A stretch of 64,000 nt of DNA from Molossus alvarezi (lineage: Eukaryota; Chordata; Mammalia; Chiroptera; Molossidae): the NCBI GenBank assembly GCA_037176705.1, contig CM073886.1, positions 89,749,501-89,813,500 of the forward strand. The letters run 5' to 3'. Shown one piece after another: positions 47,216 through 60,015 of the stretch. The notes under the pieces are model-generated. The model was not told where the DNA came from and made no database searches. It was given only the letters and a program-made list of their open reading frames with translations. Position 1 is the first letter of the stretch; each line of letters starts with the position of its first letter. A program made the position numbers and the translations under genes.

Positions 47216-50200
47216 ACAGTGCATTCATATGGTTGAGCTGGAAGATCTGGGACACACTGGTGACTTTTCTTTAAACCATTTTTATCTTCAAATGTACAGA
47301 AAAACGACTAAAACATAAAAGTACAGTATAATAAATATTTGCACACACTCAAGTAACTGCCACCCAGGAAGGAGAATATGGCTAATGACTTTTTAATCAA
47401 AATATGTGTTTCTCTAAAATCCAGACTTAACTAAAGTTCAAAATACAATTATACCTGTCCCAAAGACTCTTCACCTAATAAGAAGAGCTGTGGTTTACTC
47501 TGCATGCCCTGGTTCTCTGACACCACTAAACACTTTCTCACTTCTTTTTATCAGACAGCACACTTTAACAAAGGAAGAGCAGGACAAATTCTGGAGCCCC
47601 ACCCTAAAGCCACCTGGTGAGGTTCATGTTAAGTCACCTTATAGTAGCGCTTCGGGCATTTTAATATAATCATCTGCTCTTTATCTTGGGTCCTAGAATC
47701 CAATTCCACTCTAAAATGAGCACTGTACCACTGAGGCCCCCCTGTCCTTATGTAAGCCCTTGACTTCGTTTATGTTAAGCATTTGTGATCCTTCAGAGCA
47801 AAAAAATTAAGACAGCCACCTCAACTTCTCTTCCTTTATATTTCTCTTTCATTTATTAACAAGGCACCACTGCTGGTGCCCAGTGAATCCAGGGGAAAAA
47901 AAACAATCTATTTAGAAACAATTCTGACTTAACTGCTATGTCAATTCCTATCCTTGTCTCCCTTCCTCTGAATTAGGGGGGACATTTGCATTAAAACAGT
48001 ATCTCTCTTACTTAGAATGCACCTGCTCAGGCTGATTAAGCCCCAACTGGAGTCATAATCCTCCACCTTTGAGATCACTACCATTCCAACAAAATGAATT
48101 ATCACTTCTGGTGAGACAGAAGAAAAAAATCCGGACCTGTAAAAACCGAACTGTCCTCATATGAGGTGGGAGAAAAGAAGCATGGGCAGAGGCAAGGAAA
48201 ACGAGGATGCAAAAAATAAGTGCTAGAAATATTTTCTTAAAAAATTCATAAAAAATGTTCAGTCCCAATTTATAGATAATTAATATTCTATAAATGAGAC
48301 TATTGGCCACTGAGCTAAATTTTTCTCCACTACCAGAAATGCTACATATTGTTTTGCTTTACTAAAGGCCATGTTTTGCTTTTCCCAAAGGCCAGCCCAT
48401 TCTAATTTCACAAGATAATTTCTTTGTTCTTGATCAAAGATAAGTCCTACATAACTTTATTCGAAATTTGAAAATTGTACTGAGCTTTTAAAACATATTA
48501 ATTTCCAGGCATAATTCTATATGGTTTTAAGATAGAAAAAAAGTAGTACTGTAGATTCCACATATTTTCCCCATCCACAAATATACATACCCACAATACA
48601 GGACAATCGCTGTATTGTAAACGTTATTATAAAAACTATCCACTTTATACTACATTAAGGTTTCATCTTACATAGTTAAGCATAATGGAATATGATTTTC
48701 CCTACAGAATATTTTGGTCATGTTGCACTACAATTCATGGGTAACAGTTATTTTTAAATATTTGCCCCTCTCCTCTATAAATGGGTAGAAAAATCTAACA
48801 AGTCAATTGGTCTGTGTTCATTTAAAACAAAAAAGGAAAAGAGTAACCTAAACCTTTCACGCAATTTAAGACCTATATTTAAAACACTAAAATTCTGGTG
48901 TAATGCATTAGGCTGACATCATACTTTCTTTTTAAAGACACGAGAATATGCAGTGTTGAAAGAATTGACAAATCTGTTGTTTCTAGTAACACAGAAGGTG
49001 ACCTCACTAAATATATTAATCATAAAAAAATATTAACTCTACTAATCAATTTTGTACCTTTCTTGATACACCAGCAAAGCATTATTATGATAACCCAATA
49101 AACAGATATGCTGAAAAGGTATCTGGTGAAATACATACAAGGTTAATGAAATTTAAAATATTTGCCAGAATGGAATCTTCTGAGAATATCCATAGAATTA
49201 CCTTAGTCACACTGAACCAGTGGGGGGGAAATTAGTTTATTCATTTCCCTCAGCAAACCCACTTTGGCATATACATGAGCCACCTCTATCAATTCACAAG
49301 CACACATTTGTATGTCCGTGTATGAGGAGGATGATATATCTATTAGGAGAAAAAGGTATAAGCAGCTCAACAAAATTCTACAGGATCCTGCAGGCATTGA
49401 TATTACAACATGAATTTTTATGAGTTTTCAGGGAGAAGAAATATTTCTAACAGAAGGTTGATAAGACCTGACAGCCCTGAGTAAGTGAAATACATACACC
49501 CTCAGGCTCTCGCTCACCACGTCCCCTCTTCACAGGTAGCTGGGCTGTAACTCAGCACCCAGGGAGCCCTGTCATGTTTAGGGATCCGGTTTCAGGAGCA
49601 GGAACCCCATCAAGTGTCACATGTAAAACCATCTACTATAATCACTCCTGTAAGAGTTATTCTCACACCTCTATTTGAGGATTCAAATACTAACAAATGA
49701 TGACAAATATTAGGTGAGTGTTTGTCTCTTCACCCACTGATTCCTGACACTATTTTCACTATCCATACCGTCCTGCATACAGATTACTGGCCTGCCTTGG
49801 GGTGACAGGCTGGCTTTGAGACCATCGCCATGAAGAGAACATTGTCCCCATACGTGAAACTTGGTTGGACAACATCTGTTTGCTGGCTGAAAAACCACAG
49901 AAAGACACTGATGCCCTAGAAAGGGTGAGAGAAGGCTTCCTTCTGTATTTCTCTGTCTTCACATCCCCAAATACCCATCGGTTTAGCTAAATCAAGTCAG
50001 AAAAACAATCCTTCTCTTTCTGAAGAACGTACGCTAGCAATCCTCAGACTACTGAAGGAAATGAAAACACAGCACTCCTAATGGGAATGACACTTTTTAA
50101 TAACCGCCTAGCAATTTGAGGATCCATCAAAAATGATCAGGGTAAGCATCAGAAGTCATATCTAGTTAATCTGAAGGCTTTTAAACTGGCAGTGTGGTAA

Positions 50201-51289
50201 AAAGTGTTTGGTTCTGTAATGAGACATTAATGTTTGTCCAAATGTTACATTTAGCAAGGACATAAATTTGTAAGGACTTATGCTTTCAAACACACACACG
50301 TACCAACACACACACAAGCACACACACAAACTTGGAGTCTTCTACAAATTACAAAATATTCATGAATAATGCGAGACGTACAGCCAAGCGTGCAAAATCC
50401 TTTGTCACTCTGAGCACACAGGCCAGTGCCCTTGACATAGAGCTCTGAGGTCAAACTGAGGGTCAGGAAAAATCCGAGAGCAAAAACTTAAACACTTGAA
50501 AGACAAAGAGATGAATTTGAATCCTATCCCTATCACTAACCAGCCGACCAGGTACCAACCCGGCACTTGGGTTCCCTGAATCGCCTGTTCCCTGTACAAC
50601 GGGGCTGTTCCCCTGCACCGCACGGACGTGCACTGAGGATACACACGCAGAAAAAGCACCGAGCACTGCTCCTGCTCATCAGAGGCCCTGAGTGAATGGC
50701 CCTGGGCAGTAAACAATCTTTCTCCACAAGCCAACAGGAGCGAGGCCAATGCTTCTCCATCGCTGGCCCCGCGCAGACCGCCTGGCAGCCGGTGGCAGAC
50801 ACAGGCATGCGGCAAAGCTCCATCGGGAATCAAATGTCTCAAAGCTGAGACCAAAACCACCGCCAGGGCACCCACTTCCCCATTCGGCCCCAGCTGCCAG
50901 AAAGACGGGCGAGTCTGCTGGTTGGTCTTTCTCCCTTGACTAGTTTGCTTTGGTGTTTTGTTTATTGAGGGTCACGGGCCATTCCCCTCTGTGCTCACCT
51001 GGGACACTGCCCTCCCGGCGGTCCCGCGGGGAAGAGGGTGAACACGTGTGCAACGTGCTATGCCAAACCCAGTGGCTGCAAACAAACCCTGTCTCATTCC
51101 GCCACGATTCTGGAGCCAGGAAGGCAGGCAGGCCCCAGCCAGCGATTCAGCTCTGTGTGGTATTAACATCATTTTTTGAAAGTCACTGACAATAAATAGC
51201 TAAAACCATTCATGAGCAATTTTAAGGGGGGAAAAAACAACTCCCCTCTGCTTTTCCTGCCCACCGTGGGGAAGAGCCCTGGTTTGGGA
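47216..51289. other. Repeat-poor non-coding DNA
   Basis: About 4 kb with little recognisable repeat content. It is AT-rich to about 50.3 kb, then GC-richer. 50440-50560 could be an old antisense MIR. A 156-codon minus-strand frame (50405-50875) overlaps other frames, and its C-terminal part falls in the MIR-like stretch. No domain seen. Confidence 0.4.
50288..50333. repeat. Imperfect (CA)n microsatellite
   Basis: AAACACACACACGTACCAAC ACACACACAAGCACACACAC AAAC: three CA runs with interruptions. Confidence 0.85.
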
Positions 51290-51465
51290 AGCAGCTCTGA
51301 GCAAGTTATCTGGTCTCTGTGAGCTTCGCCTTCCCCAACCGAAAGGGAGAAATCTCTCACCTGCCTCCCAAAGCCATAGGCAGACTTTTAAAACAGAATT
51401 ACACCAAGCACGAGTGCAGTGCCCGGCCCACAGTAGGCCTTCAGTCAGACGTATGCTGAAATGCT
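51290..51465 (-). repeat. MIR SINE
   Basis: Antisense MIR order: GAGCAAGTTATCTGGTCTCT GTGAGCTTCGCC, then AGTGCAGTGCCCGGCCCACA GTAGGCCTTCAGTCAGACG. Confidence 0.68.
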
Positions 51466-52010
51466 TTACAAACATCTTCAAAAGCTAGAGAGCCACAGAG
51501 AGTCGACTCTCAGGAACGGCTTCAGAACGCCCCAATCTCTTGGTGAGATACGGCCCCTGGTTGTAGCTGAAGATCCTTTAAGTGCCTCGTGTGCAAACTG
51601 AATGTGTTCCCTTCGCTTCAGGAAGAAATGCAGTGGATTCGATCATGAATGACAGATGTGACGCTCTTCTTTCCGTCCAGATGAGAATGTGCACGGTGTC
51701 TGTTTCCAAGGCTCAGCCGCTGGGTTGAAACCACTGTATGCCGCTTTCTGTGTTTTTATAGCATGTGATGAACTGATACCTGAGCACGCCATTCAGCAAC
51801 CAGTTGTAGAGAAGCAACGCTGCGGGGAAACTCATTAGTAACGGGAGAGAAAGGAGAGTACTTGCCAACTATTTACACATGGAAGTCTTGGTGTTTTCAG
51901 AATTTGCTTTTGCATTTTTAAACATTTGCCCCATCCTGGGATGAAGTACACAGAGCCCACACCCACTCACACAAGGCCCCTGCCAGCTGCTCCTCATGGG
52001 AGCTTGAGAA
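51466..52010. other. Unassigned non-coding DNA
   Basis: No repeat recognised and no sizeable open frame. Moderately GC-rich unique-looking sequence. Confidence 0.45.
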
Positions 52011-52023
52011 AACAAAACCCTGG

Positions 52024-52278
52024 CCCTGGCCGGTTTGGCTCAGCAGTTAGAGCGTTGGCCTGTGGTCCAGAGAGACCCGGGTTTGGTTCCTGCTAAAGGC
52101 ACGGACCTCGGTTGCAGTTTGTCCCCGGCCCTGGTTGGGTCGTGCAGGTGGCAACCACTCGATGTGTCCCTTTCACGTCGACGCTTCTCTCTCTCTCTCT
52201 CCCTGCCCCCCCCCCCACTCTATCTGAACAAAAAATAAAAGAATGTCCTCGGGTGAGGATAAAAAAAAAAAAAAAAAG
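52024..52278 (+). repeat. Ves SINE, type A
   Basis: Full-length, with CCTGGCCGGTTTGGCTCAGC head, A box TGGCTCAGCAG, B box GGTTTGGTTCC, a run of 11 C inside the pyrimidine tract (52206-52216), end CCTCGGGTGAGGATAAAA and an A18 tail. Flanks AAACAAAACCCTGG and AGCAAAACCTGG are a near-perfect target duplication. Confidence 0.96.
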
Positions 52279-52764
52279 CAAAACCTGGCTTCCCCAGGGC
52301 CTCCTGAAGCTTGTCAATCCAGAGAAGACACCCTTCGCCTCCAAGGAGGCAGCTGGGGGCGTGGGCTTCCCCGCTCCTGGACCAGCACTCTGGAGCTACG
52401 GGAAGAGCATGGGAGCCCTGGGCATCTCCCTCAATGCCCCCAGCCTGAAGTGGTCTTTTTCCAGGCAGTTCTGCCTAACTGGTGACAACTGACCATCCAG
52501 CAGTGCCAGACTCATAGAAACTGACTCTTACATAGAACTTGAACACATAATACTTAAAACAACAACAAAAATTAAGTCCTCTCTCCTTTGAATCCCACTC
52601 TGCATTGCTCACCTTGACAGGGGGACACAGATGAATGAAAACTTCACACGCTGCACCCACCCATACTCCACGAGGCAAAGGGAGGGGGCTGTACCTGTTC
52701 TGCCTGCACAGTCTTTCAGTGGTAACTCTCACTTTAGAGCTTCCTCTTCCCCTAAGCTTCAGCA

Positions 52765-53000
52765 TAAAGTCTCCTCTGTACATTCATTCATTCATCAAAG
52801 ATGTATTGCATACTGGGCTGCTGTGGCTACCAAGTCAAATAAGACAGGGTCTCTGCTCTCATGCAGCTAGTAGCTGGGTGAGCAGGAAAGACATCGCAAC
52901 ACGATGGGGTAGTGCCTTAAGAGGCAGGGTGATGCCCAAGGCAAGAAGTCACTGACATGCTGGGGGCTGACCAAGAGGAGGGATGGATGAAAGCGATACC
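52765..53000 (-). repeat. L2 LINE 3' end
   Basis: Antisense order: CATTCATTCATTCATCAAAG ATGTATTGCATACTGGGCTG, CAGGGTCTCTGCTCTCATGC AGCTAGTAG, TGAAAGCGATACC. Degraded but convincing at its 3' terminus. Confidence 0.68.
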
Positions 53001-56000
53001 TTTGAGCTATGAGAAGCTGAGCTCTTGGTGCCTTCTGATTTGTCTGGATCACCATACTTTAATTTTTAGCAAAAGCAGAGAGGAGGGTAAGACCCAGATT
53101 AAGTTCATGAGACTGTCACACCTCATCTAGGCACTGTCAGGAAATTTAGATCATGAGTAGAGCAGGTATGAAATCTCAATTCACGAAGTCAGGGGTACTA
53201 AAAAAATATATACCACTCTTTTCTTGAAATCAAGTTAATTCTGATTCCAAGGCCCATAGTAAGGAACGAAGTTGCTACTGGGATGTCACACAAAGGGAAG
53301 CCTATCGTGCCCATTGCTGAACCCCTCTGGTCGACCAGTCCCCAAAGGCCCAGAACACAGCAGAGCCATATGCTCTCATGCTCGCATGTGGCGCTAGAGT
53401 CCTCCCCAGCAGGAAGCCTGAGGTCTGAGATCCAGCCTTCCCGGGGAAGTGCCAGTGGCCTCCTCCCTTGCCTCATGCTGTCCCCGAGAGTATCACCTCC
53501 CGTACCCAGAACCCACCACCCTTAACCCCTTTCCTGACCCGGGGGAACCTGCTTCCCTTCTCTCCCTGCACTCAAAGAGAAACCAGCTGCACCCCCGGAG
53601 GCGTGGCATTCTCTCTTCCACAGCTTCAGACTTTTGATAAAGAGACTGAGAAGAACCTCTCCTTCAAACTGCTTCAGTTTTCTGCCAAGCAAATATCCCC
53701 AAGGCAAAGAATTACAACAGTCCCAGTTCCTGCTTGAAATACCAGAGGAGAGGAAAAGCAAAGAGCAACACACAGGTTTAATCACTTTAAAAAACGATTC
53801 TGCCACACAAGCCCCCAAACACAGCATCAGAAAGGGCCTCGTGTCCAGCTGCAGATAAAAATGTCCCTCGTGGACACACCCCTCCTGGAAGCACCCCTCC
53901 TGGAAGCACCCCCACCACGTCCAACAGCAGACACCGGGCCCTCTCCCTGCTGCACACTACGAGGCTCAAGCTCTCCCCAAACCACTGTCCTCGTGGCCCT
54001 GTCTCATTGGGAGGTGTGCGAGGTGCCACATCTTTTGGGCATGAAAGAAATTTCCAAGCACAGGAGGGACTTGCTCTTCGAAGGATGGAAAATTGGGGTT
54101 CCTTGAATGGTATTCTGCTCTGCAGCATGGAAAAGTGCCAATAAGATTTTGCTCAAAGCTTAAGCTAAAATTGGGATCTCATTGCCTCCTCAAGAGTCAA
54201 AGAAGTCTAGAGACCCCCAAATACGTCTCGGTGAGAGCAGACGGACACCTCAACTCCACACGCCCGCTGACTCACGTCGCATAGGGCCAGCTGCTGCGCT
54301 CTCATCTCATGCATTAACCTGCTGTCTACGAGCTCTATGTGCAGACGCTGAATGTTTCATCTTCTGAGGGAAGATTAATAGCACAGTTGTAACTGAAAAT
54401 TTCAGAAGTCCAGAGTACACACTGTGGTTACAACAAAAAATAACTGGAACAGAGAATCTTTGAAGTGGAGGAACTGGCCAGACACTCGGCCAGGGCCCGA
54501 AGACCGCTGGCTTCGTTACTTTCCTGAGGGACGAGAGAAGGACAAGATGAGCTGGGCCCGGGAAAGAGACCGAAGCTACAAAATGACCGAAGTTCATTTG
54601 GGAGACTGATGTTAATTATAAAAAGCACAACTGCCCTAATCACTCCACCTTGGCTGGACATTTGTAAGTAGCAGCATCTCCTCTAAGTTCTCCCCACTCA
54701 TGCTGTGAACCCACTTGCTCCAGCCCCCCACTGCCTTGCTCTGGAATTTTGTGTGGGGGACGCCCTATCACACAGGGACTGCATACTGGAGACCATGACT
54801 GGCCGTGGCTCGCGCTCTGGTGAAGAATCTCCCCCACGCTTGCAGAATCCCGAGGGAGACAGGGAACACCCGGGGAGTTCTGTCCAGAGCAGGTTTGATC
54901 ATCCGCTGGCTCACTTCCCTCCCCACCTGCAAACACCCGGACGAGCTGCCCCGACAGGTCTGAAGGCCGGAGGAACTGCCGTAGAAATCACAGGATGTGC
55001 CTCATTAAACCTGTGCATGAAGCAGAGGGCTCACAGCAAGGCGCGTGGCTCGGCCCGGCACAGCTGCGTCCCTCTCGGGCTCTTCCCTGGCAGGCCAGGG
55101 TTCCTGCCCAAGCCCGCACGGGGAGAGCTTCTCTAAGAAGTTTTTCCAGTACACTGTGAGGAGGAAGGGAGGAGGGGAAAGATGGCAGGAGTGTTTTAAG
55201 TTCTAGCTGGACCCAAAATATCACTGCTCTAAACTTGACAAATCTCAAGTAATGACCGACGGAGATCCCCCAAAGCAAGGCACCAAGGTCGCCTTGAGAG
55301 ATGCTACCAAAACCCCTTCCCTGCTCAATTCCTGCCAAACATACTTTCTCCCTAAACTCTGCCCCCACAAACAAAACCCAAAGCTCCTCGAGACAGTGAC
55401 TAAAATGGTATTAGTTGTAAACATTGCTCAATTATCTAGGAAACTATAAATCTTTAAAAAATACTCTTTATTAGAAAGTATGAAGCCATAAGTAAGCTGG
55501 TTTCAGAGAAAATACTACCTCCTGGTAGTACCAGTCACTTTAAATTCCACAGGCCCAAAGATTAACCAATCGCATATAGAAAAACCAACCTGCCCATTAC
55601 TATTCCTTCTAAACATCATTACTTTCGAAGAGGAAAACAGAAGACGTTCCTAAGACTGCAGGTGCCGCTAAGGAGTCTCTGAGAGGGCCAGTCATTTAAC
55701 CTGGTCCGTTCTTTCCTCCTGTCCCAGGCTTACATCTTCAGGGCACCAGGAAAACTGGCTTCCAGGTGAATGTCCTCAGGTGGATGGTCTTACCTGGTGC
55801 TCTCCCATCCCCCCTTCTGTGTGAATCGCATTCTCCCTGTTCACAGTGCACTGTGCACACTCAGGTGCACTAGCTGTGTACACACTGCCTCCTTTGTTAT
55901 TTACCACTGCCCAGCTTTGTTATTTCTTCTGCATCCCCCTTTCTTCCCAGCCTCCAACTCCTACTGAGCTGTGCAAGCAGGAAGGGTCAATACATACCTC

Positions 56001-57442
56001 CTGCTGGGGCAAAGAACAACCACCTGCACTTTCACACCAGCTGTGCCCAGAAGAAGGGTCAGCAGAGCCCGGGTAGGAGTGGGGGGATCCCTCCCCCTCC
56101 CCGCCAGCAAGGCTGTCTTCACCAGCACCTATTATTGAAAAGCATGCTAAGATAACACCCTCTCTTCCTAGTAGCCTTTGTCCACCCATCCAGTACTAAT
56201 ATTTCCTCCCGTTTTGCCTTCAAACGCGCAGGCCAAGAGGCAAGGGAAGAAAGACAGGCACCGCGAAAAAGACACCGGGGAGGAGGTGCCGGCTCAGCTC
56301 GCTCACCACCCTGACCTGCAGCAGTCCAGAGGCATCACTCCAGCCCGCAAGCCTCGGTGAAAATGAGCCCCACGCACGGCACCCCCCTGTAATAAAGCCC
56401 AACTTTTACAATATCACGAGTAAGCCGCTGTTCTAACCACAAACTGAAAGCTGCTCCCTCAAAAGCCAAATTTCTCGGGGTGCCCCAGACCTTGATGCTT
56501 CGAAGCCATCACCCATTGTGCAAGTTCAGAAACAAAATCTGGAACGCTCGTGAACGTTCACTTGAAAAGAACGACACTTCAGTGGCAATTCTGTCACGGA
56601 ATCTGCCGCTTTTCATCCACACCCCCGAGAAAGCAGCAGCGGTAATGAAATGTACATCCTGAGATGTCCTTAAGTATCAAAATAAACTTCTCAGAACTGC
56701 AGGTCACGGGGACTGAACAAATCGAGGAAGTGCCCGTCCGCTGGCAGGTTTGCGGGGGTAGAAAGTGAGCACCCCAATGTTTCTCAGCAGGGCCTACGCC
56801 TATCGTTGGTAAACCTGTATTTATCATTTAAAAAATCTGTTTTGCTTTCCTGTTAATTACCACAGACGACCTCTCAGGAGACACTGGGGGCCCTGCTGGA
56901 ACCCCCTCATTGCTGGAAATGCGATAAACCATTTGCATGGGCCCGCCACCTCTTTAGAAGAACAAACTGCACTAAACCCACACAGCCTCGACCAGCTCCT
57001 GAGGGGGAGCAACAGGAAGCCCGGGAAACAGAACAAGCAGCTCGGGGCATCATGAACACAGGAATCAAAACACCTCCAGCCAGAGTGACGGGCCGCCCGT
57101 CCTCCGATTGTGGATCCAGGTTCAGAAGAGAAACCGGTCCCTGAAAGCACACGTGTCCGTGCAGGGTCCCCAGTGGAACGAGGACGTGGGGCGGTTCCTT
57201 AAAGCCTCATCGAGAGGAATTCTCGATCCTATCACCCGAGTTAAACTAAAAGAAAAGGCATGGGTGAATTTAATGTCTGCTGGTGAGGGAGAGAGATAAG
57301 GCCAATCAAGTTGGAACATCATTTTATTGTACAAAAAAAAAAAAATGGTATGAACAAATGGTCCCTAGTTTTCATATTTCTATTAATAGTTCTTGGTTAA
57401 TTTAAGGCATTCTGATGGGTTTTCTGAGGTAACCACCTTCTA
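53001..57442. other. Repeat-poor, GC- and CpG-richer non-coding DNA
   Basis: About 4.4 kb without any repeat family I can name. It holds a 15-bp tandem repeat at 53877-53913. Many small overlapping frames occur on both strands (for example 143 codons at 54705-55136, +, and 128 codons at 54988-55374, -). None has a domain or a start/splice context I would trust. It could hold regulatory sequence of a neighbouring gene. Confidence 0.45.
53877..53913. repeat. 15-bp tandem repeat, about 2.4 units
   Basis: CACCCCTCCTGGAAG is present at 53877-53891 and 53892-53906, followed by a partial CACCCCC. Confidence 0.9.
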
Positions 57443-57945
57443 CCATTTTTTAATTGAGGTATAACTAACATATAACTTTATTAGTTTCAGGTGTACAACA
57501 TGATTTTCTATTCATATATATTGTGAAATGATCACCACAATCAGTCTATTTAACATCCATCACCAAACCTACTTACAAAATATTTTTTCATGTGAAGAGA
57601 ACCTTAAAAAACTCTCCCAGCACCCAGATGGTATGGCTCAGTGGTTGAGCATCGACCCATGCACCAAGAGGTCTCCGGTTCGATTCCCAGTCAGGGCACA
57701 TGCCCAGGTTGTGGGCCCGATCCCCATTGGGGGGTATGCAGGAGGCGGCCAAACTATGTTCTCTCTCATCGATGTTTCTCTCTCTCTCTTCCTTTCCATT
57801 CCTCTCTCTAAAAAATCAATAAAGAATAAAAATAAATAAATAAAATCTCTCCCAGCAACCTTTAAATATGTGATACAATATTAACAATGGTCACCAGGCT
57901 GTACAATACATCCTCATGACTTAGATCTGGGTTCAAATGATTCAC
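57443..57945 (-). repeat. L1 LINE 3' end, split by a Ves SINE
   Basis: Antisense L1 3' UTR order. Before the SINE: TTTTAATTGAGGTATAACTA ACATATAAC, AGTTTCAGGTGTACAACATG, TGAAATGATCACCACAATCA. After it: AGCAACCTTTAAATATGTGA, ATGGTCACCAGGCTGTACAA TACATCCTCATGACTTA. The Ves copy at 57623-57846 sits in the middle. Confidence 0.88.
57623..57846 (+). repeat. Ves SINE, type B, with intact Pol III boxes
   Basis: Target duplication CTCTCCCAGCA at 57612-57622 and 57847-57857. A box TGGCTCAGTGG at 57634-57644 and a perfect B box GGTTCGATTCC at 57677-57687, so the internal promoter looks usable. The tail is AATCAATAAAGAATAAAAAT followed by (AAAT)n. Confidence 0.97.
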
Positions 57946-58616
57946 TCCCATAGATGAAGGAGTCTTGGGCACCCAGGAAGGTGTCCTGAAGACAAGGAAG
58001 GCCCTGACACATCTCTGGGATGATACTCAGTGGCGGCTGGCTTGAAGGCTGAGTGTGTGGGTTCCCTCTCCTCCAACTCACCTGCTCCCCAACTCAGAAC
58101 ACCTGGGAGGCCAGGGCCTGCTCATCCAATTGTACAAATATTGAGAATTACCAGCCAATACATTCATGCCACAGCCCACCTCCAGAAGCTGGCCTATTGC
58201 CCCCAACACTGTAGAGAAAAAGATTTGCCCTGACAAGGAGCTGAACAGAAACAGAAAGCAAGAGGCAGCACAGAAGGCCCAGGCCCCGGGCCCCAGGCTG
58301 ACCGAGGTCGACGTATCCTCTCTGGGGCAAGGAAAGCAGCTTTCTTCACCATGTCCAGCACGATTACCCCATTTCCAGGACTTCATTGTGCATTCTGGAC
58401 ACTGATAATGCTTTTGTAGGCTGAACTGGAAGCTGAATCACTACTGGAAACTATCTCTATGAGACTCCATGCTCCAAGTTCCCCAGAACGGACTTTCGAA
58501 CAAACTTATAGAACAACCCTGATAGCTCAGGCTAACAGCTCAGATTCAAATAATAAAAATAAATAATAATAAAATCAGTAGGATGGTAAAGAGCAACTTC
58601 TCCTGATAGATTCTGA
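57946..58616. other. Unassigned non-coding DNA between two L1 ends
   Basis: Overlapping small frames (102 codons - at 58078-58386; 79 codons + at 58166-58405) without recognised domains. 58553-58574 is an AATAAT-rich run. Confidence 0.45.
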
Positions 58617-58920
58617 TTTTTTTTAAATTTTTATTTATTTTTCAATTACAGCTGACATACAATATGTGAGTTTCAGGTGTACAGCATGGCGATCAGACAT
58701 TTATATAACATACAAAGTGATCACCTTCATAAGTCCATTACCCTCTGACACTACACACAGTTATTAGAATGACCCATCTCATACCATACATAGTTATTAG
58801 AATATTATTGACTATATTCCCTATGCTGTATTTTACATCCTGTGACTGTTTTTATAACTGGTAATTTGTATATCTTAATCCCTTTCACCTTTTCCACTCA
58901 GCCCCACCCCAACCATCAAA
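58617..58920 (-). repeat. L1 LINE 3' end (second subfamily)
   Basis: Starts with a T-rich run (reverse A-tail), then CAATTACAGCTGACATACAA TATG, GTTTCAGGTGTACAGCATGG, AAAGTGATCACCTTCATAAG and ATTCCCTATGCTGTATTTTA CATCC. Same orientation as 57443-57945 but different in sequence, so a separate insertion. Confidence 0.85.
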
Positions 58921-59706
58921 ATGTTCTCCATATGACAGAATCGGGTTTAACTTTGCAAACAAACTTAAATCCACTTCCAGGCCTGAGCAGCTAGGACCCA
59001 GAACAGTGTAGGAGGGCCCTGCTGCCGGGGAGCAGAGACCATACACATCTTTTAAATGAAAGAATGGTTTTTAAACATCAGAAGCTGTTGTCCAGTACAC
59101 AGGAATGACAGGCCGGTAGTGCGACATGTGGCCACAGAAAAATTCCAGGCAGCAAGCGAATCACAAGCTCATGTGTTTTCTGCTTGGAGCCTACAGGAAA
59201 AAAGCAGGTTTGCAGGTGGTTCTAAGGGAGAAAAGCCCAGTCTGCAGTCAGAGTCTCCAGGAGCTAGCTCCAAGACCCAGCTTCCTAATTTCCCGGAACA
59301 GTCATGTCTGGTGCACACAACAGTGTGGTATAGCGTCAAGAGAAATGCAAAACTTGTCTCGTCACACAGAGTAAAATCCCCTTGCAGGGACAGGCAGGTA
59401 CCCTCCACGTTTATTCTGATAACGGACAGAAAGAGGCCAAAGCATTTTAAAAGATAAATAAAAATGGAACACATGAGTAAACTATATTTTTTCTGCATGT
59501 TTACGTCAGCATAAGCTGAAAGGAAGAATCCATGAGTAAGTGTCCTTGTGAGAATTCCTTTCAAGAATATGTTTCTATTCACAAATCAGAAAACACAACT
59601 ATCAAGTTTGTCAAAAGAAAAATGTGACTGAACAGTTCTATAATGAATTACATGTCAATGACAACTTTAACTTCTTAAATTAATGTTTCTGTAAAAAGAG
59701 GGAATC
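58921..59706. other. Unassigned non-coding DNA
   Basis: Overlapping frames of 133 codons (+, 59056-59457) and 137 codons (-, 59169-59582) show no domain. No repeat recognised. Confidence 0.45.
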
Positions 59707-59717
59707 AAACTGGAGCT

Positions 59718-59943
59718 AAATGGTTAGAGCATCAGCCCGTGGACCAAAGAGTCACGGATTCGATTCCTGCCAAGGGCACGTACCTCGGTTGCAGTTTGTC
59801 CCCCGCCCCAGTTGGGGTCATGCGGATGGCAACCAATCAATGTGTTTCTCTCACATCAATGTTTCTCTCTCTGTCCCTCCCTCCTGTTCTATCTGAAGAT
59901 AAATGAAAAAACGTCCTCAGGTGATGATTAAAACAAAAACAAA
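59718..59943 (+). repeat. Ves SINE, type A, 5'-truncated
   Basis: Starts within the head at GGTTAGAGCATCAGCCCGTG, lacking about 21 bases that include the A box. An exact 11-bp target duplication AAACTGGAGCT still flanks it at 59707-59717 and 59944-59954. B box region GATTCGATTCC; tail CCTCAGGTGATGATTAAAAC. Confidence 0.95.
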
Positions 59944-60015
59944 AAACTGGAGCTGAGGCTGAAAGGACCCCTTATTTCATCACCCATGAAGACCTGGAGG
60001 CTAATAATTTGCCTA

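Noticed and set aside
50405..50875. Longest open frame (156 codons, minus strand)
   Set aside because: Overlaps other frames on both strands, no recognisable domain, no promoter or splice support, and its end lies in a MIR-like stretch.
53876..53913. Short direct repeats as a possible CRISPR array
   Set aside because: Only about 2.4 units of 15 bp with no spacers, in a mammalian genome; a simple tandem duplication.
57634..57687. A and B boxes suggesting a tRNA gene
   Set aside because: They are the internal promoter of a Ves SINE; no anticodon arm or tRNA 3' end, and a target duplication is present.
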